The translations under genes were made by a program, and so were the position numbers. Shown piece by piece: positions 45,062-54,229 of a DNA stretch of 64,000 nt. The number at the start of each line of letters is the position of its first letter. The stretch's first letter is position 1. The stretch comes from Puteibacter caeruleilacunae (lineage in GTDB: Bacteria; Bacteroidota; Bacteroidia; Bacteroidales; Prolixibacteraceae), in assembly GCA_005217565.1 (NCBI GenBank), contig SJCO01000003.1, forward strand, positions 434,001 through 498,000, read 5' to 3'. The notes under the pieces were generated by a model. The model ran no database searches. It was not told where the DNA came from and saw only the letters and a program-made list of their open reading frames with translations.

Positions 45062-45877
45062 CTAGTTTTTCCTATCAATTGGATTACTGAAAGGACTCTG
45101 AGTTATTGCGAATCGAAATAGACCAGGGAAATGATCTTGTAAATTTTCGATATACAGCAAATATTCATGAATTAATGCTTTATACAGCTTTACAATATCC
45201 TCCTCTAAATGCTCATAGTCGGTAGTATCTAACGCACCAATCTGAAAACGATAAGTAAATTCTTCATACAGATGAAAAATTAATCTAATTAAAGAAGTAA
45301 AGGACTCATCTTCTGTCAATGCTGGATTTTCCAGAAACTGCATCAACAATTCCTTATTTCCTCTAATCATCTCATATAATCTTTTAAGATCACAGGTTTT
45401 GACATTAATATCTGGATTAAATTTTTCAAGCCTCTTCAAACGATCGGCATATACTTTTTCCGACCACGTTTCATCAATTAAAGTAAACTCAGCTGTTCGC
45501 TCCAGTGTCTTATCATTATTCGCAAGAAATGGCAACAACTTATTTCCCATCTCACTAAAGAATAAACCTGATAGAATATAAATCTTACGACTACGATTAT
45601 TACGCTCATGTCTTTTGATCATCATTTCTGACAGATTTCCAACCACTCCCAAAAATGTTCCAACACCTGTTACAATCAAAAATACAGATGTAATTTTACC
45701 CATATTCGTCATCGGATGAATATCGCCGTAACCAACAGTCGACACAGTAACGATACTGTAATATAATGAATCCGCTATAGGAACTCCTTCAACGACACTA
45801 AATATTAGTGTGGAGAATAATATTACCACAAGAAAAACAACCAACGAAATTCTAAACCTAATTTCAACTTTACCCAT
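45062..45877 (-). CDS. Two-transmembrane potassium-type ion channel
   Basis: 271 residues. TM1 about 8-30, pore helix and filter TVSTVGYGDIHP near residue 42-54, TM2 about 60-82, then about 185 cytoplasmic residues with no recognisable RCK/TrkA-N or cyclic-nucleotide domain. The TVGYGD filter predicts K+ selectivity. The large unassigned C-terminal region, rich in charged helices, presumably gates or tetramerises the channel. Monocistronic between fba and the NSS gene. Confidence 0.87.
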   Translation of the reverse strand: MGKVEIRFRISLVVFLVVILFSTLIFSVVEGVPIADSLYYSIVTVSTVGYGDIHPMTNMGKITSVFLIVTGVGTFLGVVGNLSEMMIKRHERNNRSRKIYILSGLFFSEMGNKLLPFLANNDKTLERTAEFTLIDETWSEKVYADRLKRLEKFNPDINVKTCDLKRLYEMIRGNKELLMQFLENPALTEDESFTSLIRLIFHLYEEFTYRFQIGALDTTDYEHLEEDIVKLYKALIHEYLLYIENLQDHFPGLFRFAITQSPFSNPIDRKN

Positions 45878-45967
45878 GACGAATAACTTGACTAAAATTA
45901 AACTGACTACCTAAATCAATATCCAATCTTTCAATTCATTACCAATATGAAGCCAAGATAAAATAAA

Positions 45968-45995
45968 AAACCCCGAAGCAAAAGCTTCAGGGTTT
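45968..45995 (-). terminator. Terminator of fbaA
   Basis: On the reverse strand AAACCCTGAAGC pairs with GCTTCGGGGTTT (one C-A mismatch) around a TTTT-containing loop, followed by TTTTATTT. About 70 bp after the aldolase stop. Confidence 0.88.
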
Positions 45996-46063
45996 AATAT
46001 CTTATTATATAATGTTGCAATAAAATAGCGTGAACTATTCTATATTATTTGCTTCATTAATAA

Positions 46064-47143
46064 TTATCCACGATTAATTGCGTTCAAGTCTTCGAAAGCT
46101 TTAACCAAACGAGCAACCATTGACTCTTCAGCTTTTCTTAACCATACACGTGGGTCATAGTACTTCTTGTTTGGCTTGTCGTCACCCTCTGGGTTACCAA
46201 TTTGTCCTTGAAGGTAGTCACGGTTAGCAGCCTCGAATACACGAATTCCATCCCAAGTAGCCCACTGAGTATCAGTATCGATGTTCATTTTGATTACACC
46301 ATAACCAATAGCTTCACGGATTTCCTCTAATGAAGAACCTGATCCACCGTGGAATACAAAGTTAACTGGCTTCTCTGCAGTGTTATGCTTTTCTTGAATG
46401 TACTTTTGTGAAGCATCAAGAATTGCAGGCTTCAATACTACGTTACCTGGCTTGTATACACCATGTACGTTACCAAATGAAGCAGCAACAGTGAAGTTAG
46501 GAGATACTGAGCTCAACTGCTCGTATGCATAACATACTTCTTCTGGCTGAGTGTAAAGTAATGAGTTGTCAACATCTGAGTTATCAACACCATCTTCTTC
46601 TCCACCAGTGATACCTAGCTCAATTTCCAAAGTCATACCCATTTTGCTCATACGCTCAAGATATTTCTTAGAAATTTCCATATTTTCTTCCAATGGCTCC
46701 TCTGACAAGTCTAACATGTGTGAGCTGAAAAGAGGCTTACCAGTTGCAGCAAATTCTTTTTCACTTGCATCCAACAACCCGTCGATCCAAGGTAACAATT
46801 TCTTAGCAGCGTGGTCAGTATGCAATACTACGTGAATACCGTAAGCTTCTGCCAAAGTCTGAACATGCTTAGCTGCTGCAACAGCACCCAAGATTTGTCC
46901 TTCTTGTCCTTCTAAACCAATTGCTTTACCTGCACAAAATGCAGCTCCACCGTTTGACAACTGAATGATAACAGGAGAGTTAACTTTTTTTGCTGCTTCC
47001 ATAACTCCATTGATAGAGTTACTACCTACAACGTTTACTGCTGGCAAAGCAAAGTTATTTGCTTTTGCAATATTGAAAAGTTTTGTTAGATCCTCACCAG
47101 TAACGATACCTGGCTTGATATCTGCAAATAAGTTTTCGCTCAT
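46064..47143 (-). CDS. fbaA: Class II fructose-bisphosphate aldolase
   Basis: 359 residues, the longer class IIA form. Zinc and catalytic motifs: HTDHAAK near 110, ITGGEEDGVDN near 183, FGNVHGVYKPG near 227, FHGGSGSS near 268. Cleaves or forms fructose-1,6-bisphosphate in glycolysis/gluconeogenesis. A TACATTTG -7-type box lies upstream (47222-47215). Confidence 0.97.
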   Translation of the reverse strand: MSENLFADIKPGIVTGEDLTKLFNIAKANNFALPAVNVVGSNSINGVMEAAKKVNSPVIIQLSNGGAAFCAGKAIGLEGQEGQILGAVAAAKHVQTLAEAYGIHVVLHTDHAAKKLLPWIDGLLDASEKEFAATGKPLFSSHMLDLSEEPLEENMEISKKYLERMSKMGMTLEIELGITGGEEDGVDNSDVDNSLLYTQPEEVCYAYEQLSSVSPNFTVAASFGNVHGVYKPGNVVLKPAILDASQKYIQEKHNTAEKPVNFVFHGGSGSSLEEIREAIGYGVIKMNIDTDTQWATWDGIRVFEAANRDYLQGQIGNPEGDDKPNKKYYDPRVWLRKAEESMVARLVKAFEDLNAINRG

Positions 47144-47214
47144 AACTTTTATTTTAACGGAAATAATTCATTAATTAACTATAAATCATTTCATCCCAAA
47201 GGGTGAAACGCGTG

Positions 47215-47222
47215 CAAATGTA
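47215..47222 (-). promoter_or_regulatory. Putative -7 box of fbaA
   Basis: TACATTTG on the reverse strand, matching TAnnTTTG, 71 bp before the start codon. There is no TTTG at 19-21 bp upstream; only a TCTG at 16 bp, so the -33 element is weak. Confidence 0.45.
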
Positions 47223-47282
47223 ATAAGAAAAAACGAATCAGATTGCTTTTTAACACGATTTAAGTAATGTGTTAAATTGATC

Positions 47283-49619
47283 TTAAAATGGATAGCCAAT
47301 AGCAATACTAAAGTTCAAATCATCAGATTTAAATTTACGATTTCCAATAATCAAACGATTACCATCCATAGCACCAGGATCCCTGATTTTCAACCCGATA
47401 TCAAAACGAGCAACAAAGTAAGACAGATTAAATCTGGTTCCTATACCTGTTCCTAATGCAATCTCTTTATAAAAACGATCTAGCTTAAAAACCGCTCCCT
47501 CTCGCGTATCGTTTTGATCTACCGACCAAATATTTCCGGCATCCAAAAACAATGCACCTTCAAGCTTCCAAAATAACTTAAAGCGATACTCAACATTCGC
47601 CTCAAGCTTCATATCTGAAGTCTGATTAGGAAATGATCCTTCTTCTGCCTTATAAGATCCAGGCCCTAGCGACCGAACACTCCAGGCACGAATTCCATTA
47701 GCACCACCTGTGAAATACATTTTCTCAAAAGGCATTGCATTGTTATTCCCATAAGGAATTCCAACACCAGCAAAAGCTCTAACCACAATAGTGTTAATGT
47801 CGTCTAATACAAATCCATGTCGATATTCAATATCACTCTTTATATATTGTGAATATGGAGTATCAAGCAGTTTATAACTAGAAACAGGACTTCCTTCTAT
47901 CTCATGCTTTTTACTTCCAAACCAATTATTCAATGCATATAAGGTATTACCAGCCGACTCGATACTGTATCTGAAATATGTATAATCCGATCTCCTCTTT
48001 AAATTTTGAGTATTGTAGGTATAAGTATAGTTCAACGCGAAAATCATATGATCGGTATAACTACTTAAAATATTCAAGTCCTTTATCTTCTCCAGAAACT
48101 CCTCATTATACTGATATAAATGTACAAGGTTAAAATCAAGTAAATTGATATTATGCGTCTCCAAATTCGAAGACTTCCAGCGATATCCAAATTTTGCATT
48201 GGCAATCGTCCTCGTATAATCAGGTCTTTTTTGATAATTGAACGACAAATTAAATCGAGTCAAAGGAACAGAATAATTAAAAAGCTTGTCTCCTCGTATT
48301 GGAGCCCAAAACTTTGGTATCTGAATCTCAGACTCAATACCATACTCCTCAGAGTTAAAATTCTCCTGAACACTATTTACCACAGCCTGCTGATCTTCTA
48401 CAGCCCCTCTCAGCGATAAACCAAACACCTCTGCTCCTTTAAACAAATTACGATGCTGATACTTAAAATTACCAGCTACTCCAAAGTTCCCTGAAGAGTT
48501 CGTTCCTTCAATATCAAACGAATATGACTGTCGCATTTGAGGTGAAAGCTGAATAACACAGTCTAACAATTGATTACCAAGACTATCCTTTTCATTCAAT
48601 TCATTGAACTGAATATTGATAAAGCGAAACTGCTTAATTGCCGACAATGAATTGTAAGTTTTCTCAACATTTCTAAGTCGATACAACTCACCCGGCACTA
48701 TTTGTATAGGATTAACCAATGCCTCAGGATTAATTCTTTTCTTACCATGATACAGAAAATATGTCTCTCCGATCTTAGTTGTATCAAACTTTGCATGACG
48801 ATATGACTCATCTGCTAAAGCCTTAGGAGGATCATAATCGGGATACACCAATAATTTTCTAATTGCATACTTTTCATGAGAAAGTTGCTTTCCTGACTTA
48901 TCCTTACGTCCCGAGACAATCCAGTTGATATTGGCCGTTTTGTTTCGATTTGCACTATCAGCATGAACTTCGATAAAATCTTTTGAAAACGCATAATACC
49001 CAATATTCTTCATCCCTCGGGTAAAACGCTCTCTTTCTTTATCTAGCTCATCAACATCCAGCAGATCACCAGTTTTCACATTCGATTTACCTTTATACTC
49101 AAGAACATGATCTTTAATGGTCTCATCTTTTATATTAAAGTCAATCTCTGCGATCTTGTACGGAGCATTTGAATGCACATGGTAAGTTATATTTAGTTTC
49201 TTCTTTCGATCATTTTTCTTAATCTCACCAAACACCTCTCCCTGGTAATATCCCTTATTTCTCAAATAACCTTTAATATTTTCCAGCGAACGGTTTTTCA
49301 TAAAAGCATCATAAACCACAGGAGGTTCACCTATCTTTTTCAACCAACCATCATCCTTTTTCCTCGACGATAAATTATAAATTCCCAATCGAACCTTCCA
49401 GAGTCCTAACACCTTTACATTATGTTTTTGTCTGATATAAGACTCCAGCTCCTCCTTATCGATCTCCTTATTATCAAGACGAACATCTACTTTATTCAAC
49501 AAATATTCATCCTGAGGAACAAACTTCGTTGATCTACATCCCCCCAATAAGAACATTAAGAATAAAGCAATAATAAAATATCGCCTCTTCTCTTCATATT
49601 TTAATCTAAAACTCCTCAA
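47283..49619 (-). CDS. tamL: Lipidated TamA-like outer-membrane assembly protein
   Basis: 778 residues. TTG start at 49619 (a stop lies four codons upstream and no ATG precedes the signal region). An N-terminal signal with lipobox LLGGC near residue 28 predicts a lipoprotein. Then POTRA domains (about 40-330) and a C-terminal 16-strand barrel of the Omp85/BamA type, ending in the typical aromatic SIAIGYPF. It matches TamL, the Bacteroidota TamA variant, which works with TamB in outer-membrane biogenesis. tamB is not in the window. It is divergent from the methyltransferase gene. Confidence 0.88.
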   Translation of the reverse strand: MRSFRLKYEEKRRYFIIALFLMFLLGGCRSTKFVPQDEYLLNKVDVRLDNKEIDKEELESYIRQKHNVKVLGLWKVRLGIYNLSSRKKDDGWLKKIGEPPVVYDAFMKNRSLENIKGYLRNKGYYQGEVFGEIKKNDRKKKLNITYHVHSNAPYKIAEIDFNIKDETIKDHVLEYKGKSNVKTGDLLDVDELDKERERFTRGMKNIGYYAFSKDFIEVHADSANRNKTANINWIVSGRKDKSGKQLSHEKYAIRKLLVYPDYDPPKALADESYRHAKFDTTKIGETYFLYHGKKRINPEALVNPIQIVPGELYRLRNVEKTYNSLSAIKQFRFINIQFNELNEKDSLGNQLLDCVIQLSPQMRQSYSFDIEGTNSSGNFGVAGNFKYQHRNLFKGAEVFGLSLRGAVEDQQAVVNSVQENFNSEEYGIESEIQIPKFWAPIRGDKLFNYSVPLTRFNLSFNYQKRPDYTRTIANAKFGYRWKSSNLETHNINLLDFNLVHLYQYNEEFLEKIKDLNILSSYTDHMIFALNYTYTYNTQNLKRRSDYTYFRYSIESAGNTLYALNNWFGSKKHEIEGSPVSSYKLLDTPYSQYIKSDIEYRHGFVLDDINTIVVRAFAGVGIPYGNNNAMPFEKMYFTGGANGIRAWSVRSLGPGSYKAEEGSFPNQTSDMKLEANVEYRFKLFWKLEGALFLDAGNIWSVDQNDTREGAVFKLDRFYKEIALGTGIGTRFNLSYFVARFDIGLKIRDPGAMDGNRLIIGNRKFKSDDLNFSIAIGYPF

Positions 49620-49796
49620 CGATCGTGATTAATTATAATTTCTACTAAATGCAAATATAGGTCTTTGAAACCACTGAGCATACATTCACCCTTCAGGAAT
49701 ACCAAAAAAAATCAACTCCTTCTATGCTCTGTTCTTTTACATACCTTTTCCATCCTATATTTTTACTAATTTTGCCACATTATTAAAATATTGGCA

Positions 49797-50567
49797 ATGA
49801 CACTTTCAAAAAAACAAATTAGTCTTATTAAATCACTTGACAAAAAGAAATTCAGAAATAAAGAAAATTTATTTATTGCTGAAGGATATAAATGTGTTCA
49901 TGATTTAATTGAAGGAGGCATTGCTGTCAGAGAAATATTTGCAACCCAACCTACACATGACAAGCTAAAATCAGCATTTCCCCAATTACAAGTAAACTGT
50001 ATTGAAGAGTTTGAGTTAAAAAAGATCAGTCATTTAAAAACACCTCAAAATGTTCTTGGGATTTTTAAAATTCCAACTCATAAAATTTCGACAAGTTCCC
50101 TGGCTAAACAACTTACTCTTTGTCTCGATGGCATTCAAGATCCAGGAAACCTGGGAACCATTATCAGGCTCGCAGATTGGTTTGGTATTAGGCATATAAT
50201 TTGTTCCCCTGACACTGCTGATACTTTTAATCCAAAAGTTATTCAGGCAACAATGGGAGCTATCGCCAGAGTTAAACTAACCTATCAACCTCTTGAAGAA
50301 TTCTTTAATATTAATGAGGTAAAAGCCCTTCCTGTATATGGCACATTTCTCGATGGAGATAATCTTTATGAGCAAGAAGTCTCATCGAACGGAATAATTG
50401 TAATGGGTAATGAAGGCAAAGGAATATCTGCTAATGTTGAAAACTTTGTAAATAAACGCCTTTACATTCCAAGTTTTCCTGCGAATATACCTACATCTGA
50501 ATCGTTAAATGTAGCAATTGCAACGTCAATTATTTGCGCTGAGTTTAGACGAAGAGCAAGCTCTTAG
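49797..50567 (+). CDS. TrmH/SpoU-family RNA 2'-O-methyltransferase
   Basis: 256 residues from ATG 49797 (TTG 49791 in frame is less likely). N-terminal L30e-like substrate-binding domain (KFRNKENLFIAEGYK), then the SPOUT knot: LDGIQDPGNLGTIIRLADWFG near 112, MGNEGKGIS near 203 and IPSFPANIPTSESLNVAIATSI near 228, the SAM-binding motifs. It methylates a ribose in rRNA or tRNA; which one is not resolved. Its stop overlaps the stop of the convergent cupin gene by four bases. Confidence 0.92.
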   Translation: MTLSKKQISLIKSLDKKKFRNKENLFIAEGYKCVHDLIEGGIAVREIFATQPTHDKLKSAFPQLQVNCIEEFELKKISHLKTPQNVLGIFKIPTHKISTSSLAKQLTLCLDGIQDPGNLGTIIRLADWFGIRHIICSPDTADTFNPKVIQATMGAIARVKLTYQPLEEFFNINEVKALPVYGTFLDGDNLYEQEVSSNGIIVMGNEGKGISANVENFVNKRLYIPSFPANIPTSESLNVAIATSIICAEFRRRASS

Positions 50568-50875
50568 TTCATCTCATTTTTTTCAAAAATGACTAACCAG
50601 CACTCCTCTTCGGCTTTTGGATTATGGCGTTCACCCTTGGGCACAATATAAAAATCACCTTCATTTAATACCACGGTCTTGGTTTCCAATTCCAAGTCCA
50701 TCGAACCTTTCACCACATAATACATCTCCTCTTCTGATGGATGATCATGCCACAGAAACTCACCTTTCACTTTAGATATTTTAATGCAATGGTCATTCAA
50801 ATATCCTACAACCTTAGGAGACCAATAATCTATAATCTGATCAAATAGTTCTATGAAGTTTCGCTTATCAATCAT
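50564..50875 (-). CDS. Small cupin-domain protein
   Basis: 103 residues from ATG 50875, preferred over longer in-frame starts inside the upstream FAD gene. Single cupin barrel: FLWHDHPSEEEMYYVVKG supplies the two His and one Glu metal ligands, GDFYIVPKGERHNPKA the third His. Enzymatic or sensory role unknown. It begins within the last 8 bases of the FAD-oxidoreductase gene, so the two are translationally coupled. Confidence 0.85.
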   Translation of the reverse strand: MIDKRNFIELFDQIIDYWSPKVVGYLNDHCIKISKVKGEFLWHDHPSEEEMYYVVKGSMDLELETKTVVLNEGDFYIVPKGERHNPKAEEECWLVIFEKNEMN

Positions 50876-52427
50876 TTCGTAACTTATTAAATACCTGTTC
50901 TGCGCATTTTTCTCCATCAATAGCCGAAGATACAATTCCCCCTGCATAACCAGCTCCTTCCCCGCAAGGATACAATCCTTCTATTGAAACATGCTCTAAT
51001 GTTTCTGAATTACGTGGAATCCTAAGTGGTGATGATGTTCGTGATTCAACACCTAATATTATAGCTTCATTGGTAAAAAAACCTTTTGCTCTGCGTCCCA
51101 TTTGAACAAATCCTTGCTGAAGGCGCTTCCCAATTGATGCTGGCAACCATTCGTGCATTGGACTCTCTATTAAACCTGGCTTAAAAGAACTCTTAGGAAG
51201 GTTCTGCGATAATCTCCCTGCAACAAAATCTTCTAGTCGCTGTGCTGGAGCATATTGCGATTGATTAGCCATTTTATAAGACAATCTCTCTAGTTTGGCT
51301 TGAAACTGAAGCCCAGCAAATTCTCTATAATGACTAAATTGTTGAAGATCCTCTGGACGGATTTCAACTACAATCCCTGAATTTGCAAAATCAGTATTCC
51401 TTCCTGATGGAGACATTCCATTCACTACATGTTCATTTTCTGCAGTAGCAGCGGGAACCACAACACCTCCAGGACACATACAAAATGAATAAACACCTCT
51501 TCCTTTTACCTGCTCAACAAATGAATAAGCTGCAGCTGGAAGGTATTTTCCCCGACTTGGTCGAGAATACTGTATCGAATCAATTAATTGTTGTGGATGC
51601 TCTACTCGCACACCCATGGCAAAAGATTTAGCTTCTAATGATACCCCATTACGTTGTAGTATTTCATAAATATCACGTGCTGAATGGCCTGTCGCCAGAA
51701 TTATCTCTTCAGCTTCAAAGCTACGTCCATCTAACAATTCTACTCCCTTTACTTTCTTATTTTGGATCGCAATATTTGTTATTCTACTATTGAAGTGGAT
51801 TTCACCCCCAGCTCTCTGTATTGTTTCTCGCATCGTCTTAATGACGCGAGGTAAAATATTAGTTCCGATGTGTGGATGCACATCGATAAGAATATTATCC
51901 TGAGCACCATGCTGATGGAATATTTCTAAAATACGACGTACATCTCCCTTCTTCTTCGATCGTGTATATAGTTTACCATCCGAAAATGTTCCTGCACCTC
52001 CTTCTCCAAAACCATAATTAGAATCAGGATTAACCGCCTCATTACGATGGATTGCCGCAATATCTCTTTTACGGGCACTAACATCTTTTCCTCTTTCGAA
52101 AATTATTGGTTTCAAGCCCAGTTCAATTAATCGCAATGCAGCAAATAATCCAGCAGGTCCAGCTCCAATAACAACAACCGACTTCTTTGTTCCAACCTCT
52201 GGATAAACATATTTATTCCCTTCCGGTTGTGTTGGTTCCTCATTTATATAAACATCAACAGCCAGGTTAATCTTGACTTTACCATGACGTGCATCAATGG
52301 ACCTTCTACGAATATTTATAGCTGTTATGTCCTCAATATTACATCCCAACTTTCCTGCGACAATCGGGCGAATAAAAAAATCATCCGATGCCTGCTTTGG
52401 ACTAACAGTTAAATTTAATTGCTTCAT
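50868..52427 (-). CDS. FAD-dependent oxidoreductase (uncharacterised dehydrogenase family)
   Basis: 519 residues. N-terminal 60-residue domain, then the FAD-binding VVVIGAGPAGLFAALRLIELG near 85-105, GGAGTFSDGKLYTRSK near 150, ATGHSARDIYE near 243 and the C-terminal GLYPCGEGAGYAGGIVSSAIDG. This matches the family of uncharacterised FAD-dependent dehydrogenases (COG2509). Substrate unknown. Cytoplasmic. Coupled to the cupin gene downstream. Confidence 0.9.
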   Translation of the reverse strand: MKQLNLTVSPKQASDDFFIRPIVAGKLGCNIEDITAINIRRRSIDARHGKVKINLAVDVYINEEPTQPEGNKYVYPEVGTKKSVVVIGAGPAGLFAALRLIELGLKPIIFERGKDVSARKRDIAAIHRNEAVNPDSNYGFGEGGAGTFSDGKLYTRSKKKGDVRRILEIFHQHGAQDNILIDVHPHIGTNILPRVIKTMRETIQRAGGEIHFNSRITNIAIQNKKVKGVELLDGRSFEAEEIILATGHSARDIYEILQRNGVSLEAKSFAMGVRVEHPQQLIDSIQYSRPSRGKYLPAAAYSFVEQVKGRGVYSFCMCPGGVVVPAATAENEHVVNGMSPSGRNTDFANSGIVVEIRPEDLQQFSHYREFAGLQFQAKLERLSYKMANQSQYAPAQRLEDFVAGRLSQNLPKSSFKPGLIESPMHEWLPASIGKRLQQGFVQMGRRAKGFFTNEAIILGVESRTSSPLRIPRNSETLEHVSIEGLYPCGEGAGYAGGIVSSAIDGEKCAEQVFNKLRND

Positions 52428-52542
52428 CTGATATTACGATTATTAGATTTTCTGACTATCAACAATCAGACACTAATTAACTTCGACAAAAATGGGAAAA
52501 CTAAACATACAAAGTCTATCCCAATCTATTTTTTATGCAAAT

Positions 52543-53364
52543 TTATTCAAAATGGAAAGATAAAGTAACCATATCCGCACGAACTTGTTTAAATGCTTTT
52601 GAATACAACACTGTTGCTTCATCCTGATAATTTCTTTTTAACACATCAGTTAATCCAATGGATATTTTTAGTTCGGTCGACAAACGAAAAAACTGTAAAT
52701 AACTATCCAAACCTATTCCTGCTTCTAAATAAAAACCAGTCTTTTTCAACTGTACCAAATCATCCCCCTTCGACTTTGCCAAGTCAACACGCATCGCTCC
52801 ACCAGCAATAACATAAGGACGGTAATTTATAAGTCTGCTTGATTTGTATTTTAATAACAACGGAAAATCCATGTAGGTAGACTTCACCTTATAAAACTGA
52901 GAAGGATCTCCATCTAAATACTGCACAATAGTCTCTTTGGCAATATTTTGGGTCAAATCAATATAAAACAACTTACGCTGCCCAAAAGACAGGCCAGGAA
53001 CGAACCTCAAGTTTAACGACGGGCTTAATCTTAGACTTGATACCATCCCAACAGTAAATCCCGGAGAATAATCCTTTACGTCAGCACGTAATTTTGTTGC
53101 AGGAATTAATCCCGCCAAATTACGTTTTGTGGTGATATTACTGTAATCCTCTGGAACAATCCATGGACTTTCCCCTAAAGTATTGTAATGCTCCAGGCTA
53201 AAATCCATCACATTTATTCCCAAAGTGAAACCAAAATGAATTTTCTTATCATCAAAGGTGGTCAAATTTTTCACAACACGTTGCTGCGCCCAGCTACGTC
53301 CAACACCAAATAACAATACGATTAAGCAAATTCCTATAATCCGATTCCACCTCATATAATTCAT
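52543..53364 (-). CDS. porT: PorT, type IX secretion/gliding outer-membrane-associated protein
   Basis: 273 residues. Signal peptide (about 1-26, GICLIVLLFGVGRSWAQ), then an eight-stranded-barrel pattern ending in the aromatic VTLSFHFE. PorT is needed for type IX secretion in Bacteroidota. The assignment rests on the N-terminal KKIHFGFTLGINVMDFSL segment, the barrel and the conserved neighbourhood next to ubiE. A T9SS cargo protein is encoded at the right end of this window. The start could be at the second Met (residue 4). Confidence 0.87.
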   Translation of the reverse strand: MNYMRWNRIIGICLIVLLFGVGRSWAQQRVVKNLTTFDDKKIHFGFTLGINVMDFSLEHYNTLGESPWIVPEDYSNITTKRNLAGLIPATKLRADVKDYSPGFTVGMVSSLRLSPSLNLRFVPGLSFGQRKLFYIDLTQNIAKETIVQYLDGDPSQFYKVKSTYMDFPLLLKYKSSRLINYRPYVIAGGAMRVDLAKSKGDDLVQLKKTGFYLEAGIGLDSYLQFFRLSTELKISIGLTDVLKRNYQDEATVLYSKAFKQVRADMVTLSFHFE

Positions 53365-53426
53365 TTTATAGACAAAACGTCAGAACAGTAAATTATTGCA
53401 TCAATGTTAAAATTTTTACTGCTCTG

Positions 53427-54146
53427 TTATTTTTCCGCCATATAAATACTTGCAATACCTCCTGTAAGTTTATGTTGTTGCTGATTCTTAAAGCCAATCT
53501 TCCTCAAGATATCCAAGAATTGTTCTCCATCAGGAAATTCATAAACAGACTCTGGTAAATAGGTATATGCTGAGTCATCCTTCGAAACAACCTTCCCAAA
53601 AAAAGGTAAGATCTTAAAGAAATAAAACTCATATAGCTGTTTCATCGGGAAAGATGTTGGTCTTGAAAATTCCAGGATACAAACTACTCCTCCTGGCTTC
53701 AATACTCGCCTCATTTCCGCCAAACCAATTTCCAGGTTCTCAAAATTACGTACTCCAAATCCAGCAGTAATTGCATCATATGATTCAGCTCCAAACTGCA
53801 GATCTTCAGAATCACCATACATCAGCTCTATCCTAGCAGACAATCCCTTCTCTTCTATTTTCTCAATACCCTTTTCCAGCATTCCTCTGGAAATATCAAC
53901 ACCTGTTACTGTTACACCTGGTAGCTTAATTGCCTCTACAGCAAAATCGCCTGTCCCTGTAGCAATATCTAATACATGTAACGGTTTATAGGGTTTTATT
54001 AACCGAATCGCTTTCTTTCTCCACAATCGATCTATCCCCAACGACAAAAAATGATTCAGGAAGTCGTAATGACGAGCAATCCGATCAAACATCTTCGCAA
54101 CCTGCCTCTTCTTACCTGATGCTGAATCCTTATACGGTTTTACCAC
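53427..54146 (-). CDS. ubiE: Demethylmenaquinone/ubiquinone methyltransferase
   Basis: 239 residues, class I SAM methyltransferase. VAKMFDRIARHYDFLNHFLSLGIDRLWR at the N terminus, SAM motif VLDIATGTGDFAVEA near 58, GFGVRNFENLEIGLAEMRRVLKPGG near 131. In a Bacteroidota anaerobe it most likely makes menaquinone (MenG). It is 62 bp before porT in the transcribed direction, an arrangement common in this phylum. Confidence 0.95.
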   Translation of the reverse strand: MVKPYKDSASGKKRQVAKMFDRIARHYDFLNHFLSLGIDRLWRKKAIRLIKPYKPLHVLDIATGTGDFAVEAIKLPGVTVTGVDISRGMLEKGIEKIEEKGLSARIELMYGDSEDLQFGAESYDAITAGFGVRNFENLEIGLAEMRRVLKPGGVVCILEFSRPTSFPMKQLYEFYFFKILPFFGKVVSKDDSAYTYLPESVYEFPDGEQFLDILRKIGFKNQQQHKLTGGIASIYMAEK

Positions 54147-54172
54147 AAAAAAATAATTTAACTTTCTATACT

Positions 54173-54209
54173 AAAAAACCTGCCTCGGCCCCATTAGGCC
54201 TCAACAGGT
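54173..54209 (-). terminator. Terminator of the AIR-synthase-related gene
   Basis: On the reverse strand ACCTG...CAGGT and an inner GAGGCC/GGCC stem with small bulges, followed by TTTTTTAG. Located 20 bp after the stop codon. Confidence 0.75.
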
Positions 54210-54229
54210 AAATCTTTTATTTCAAAACT

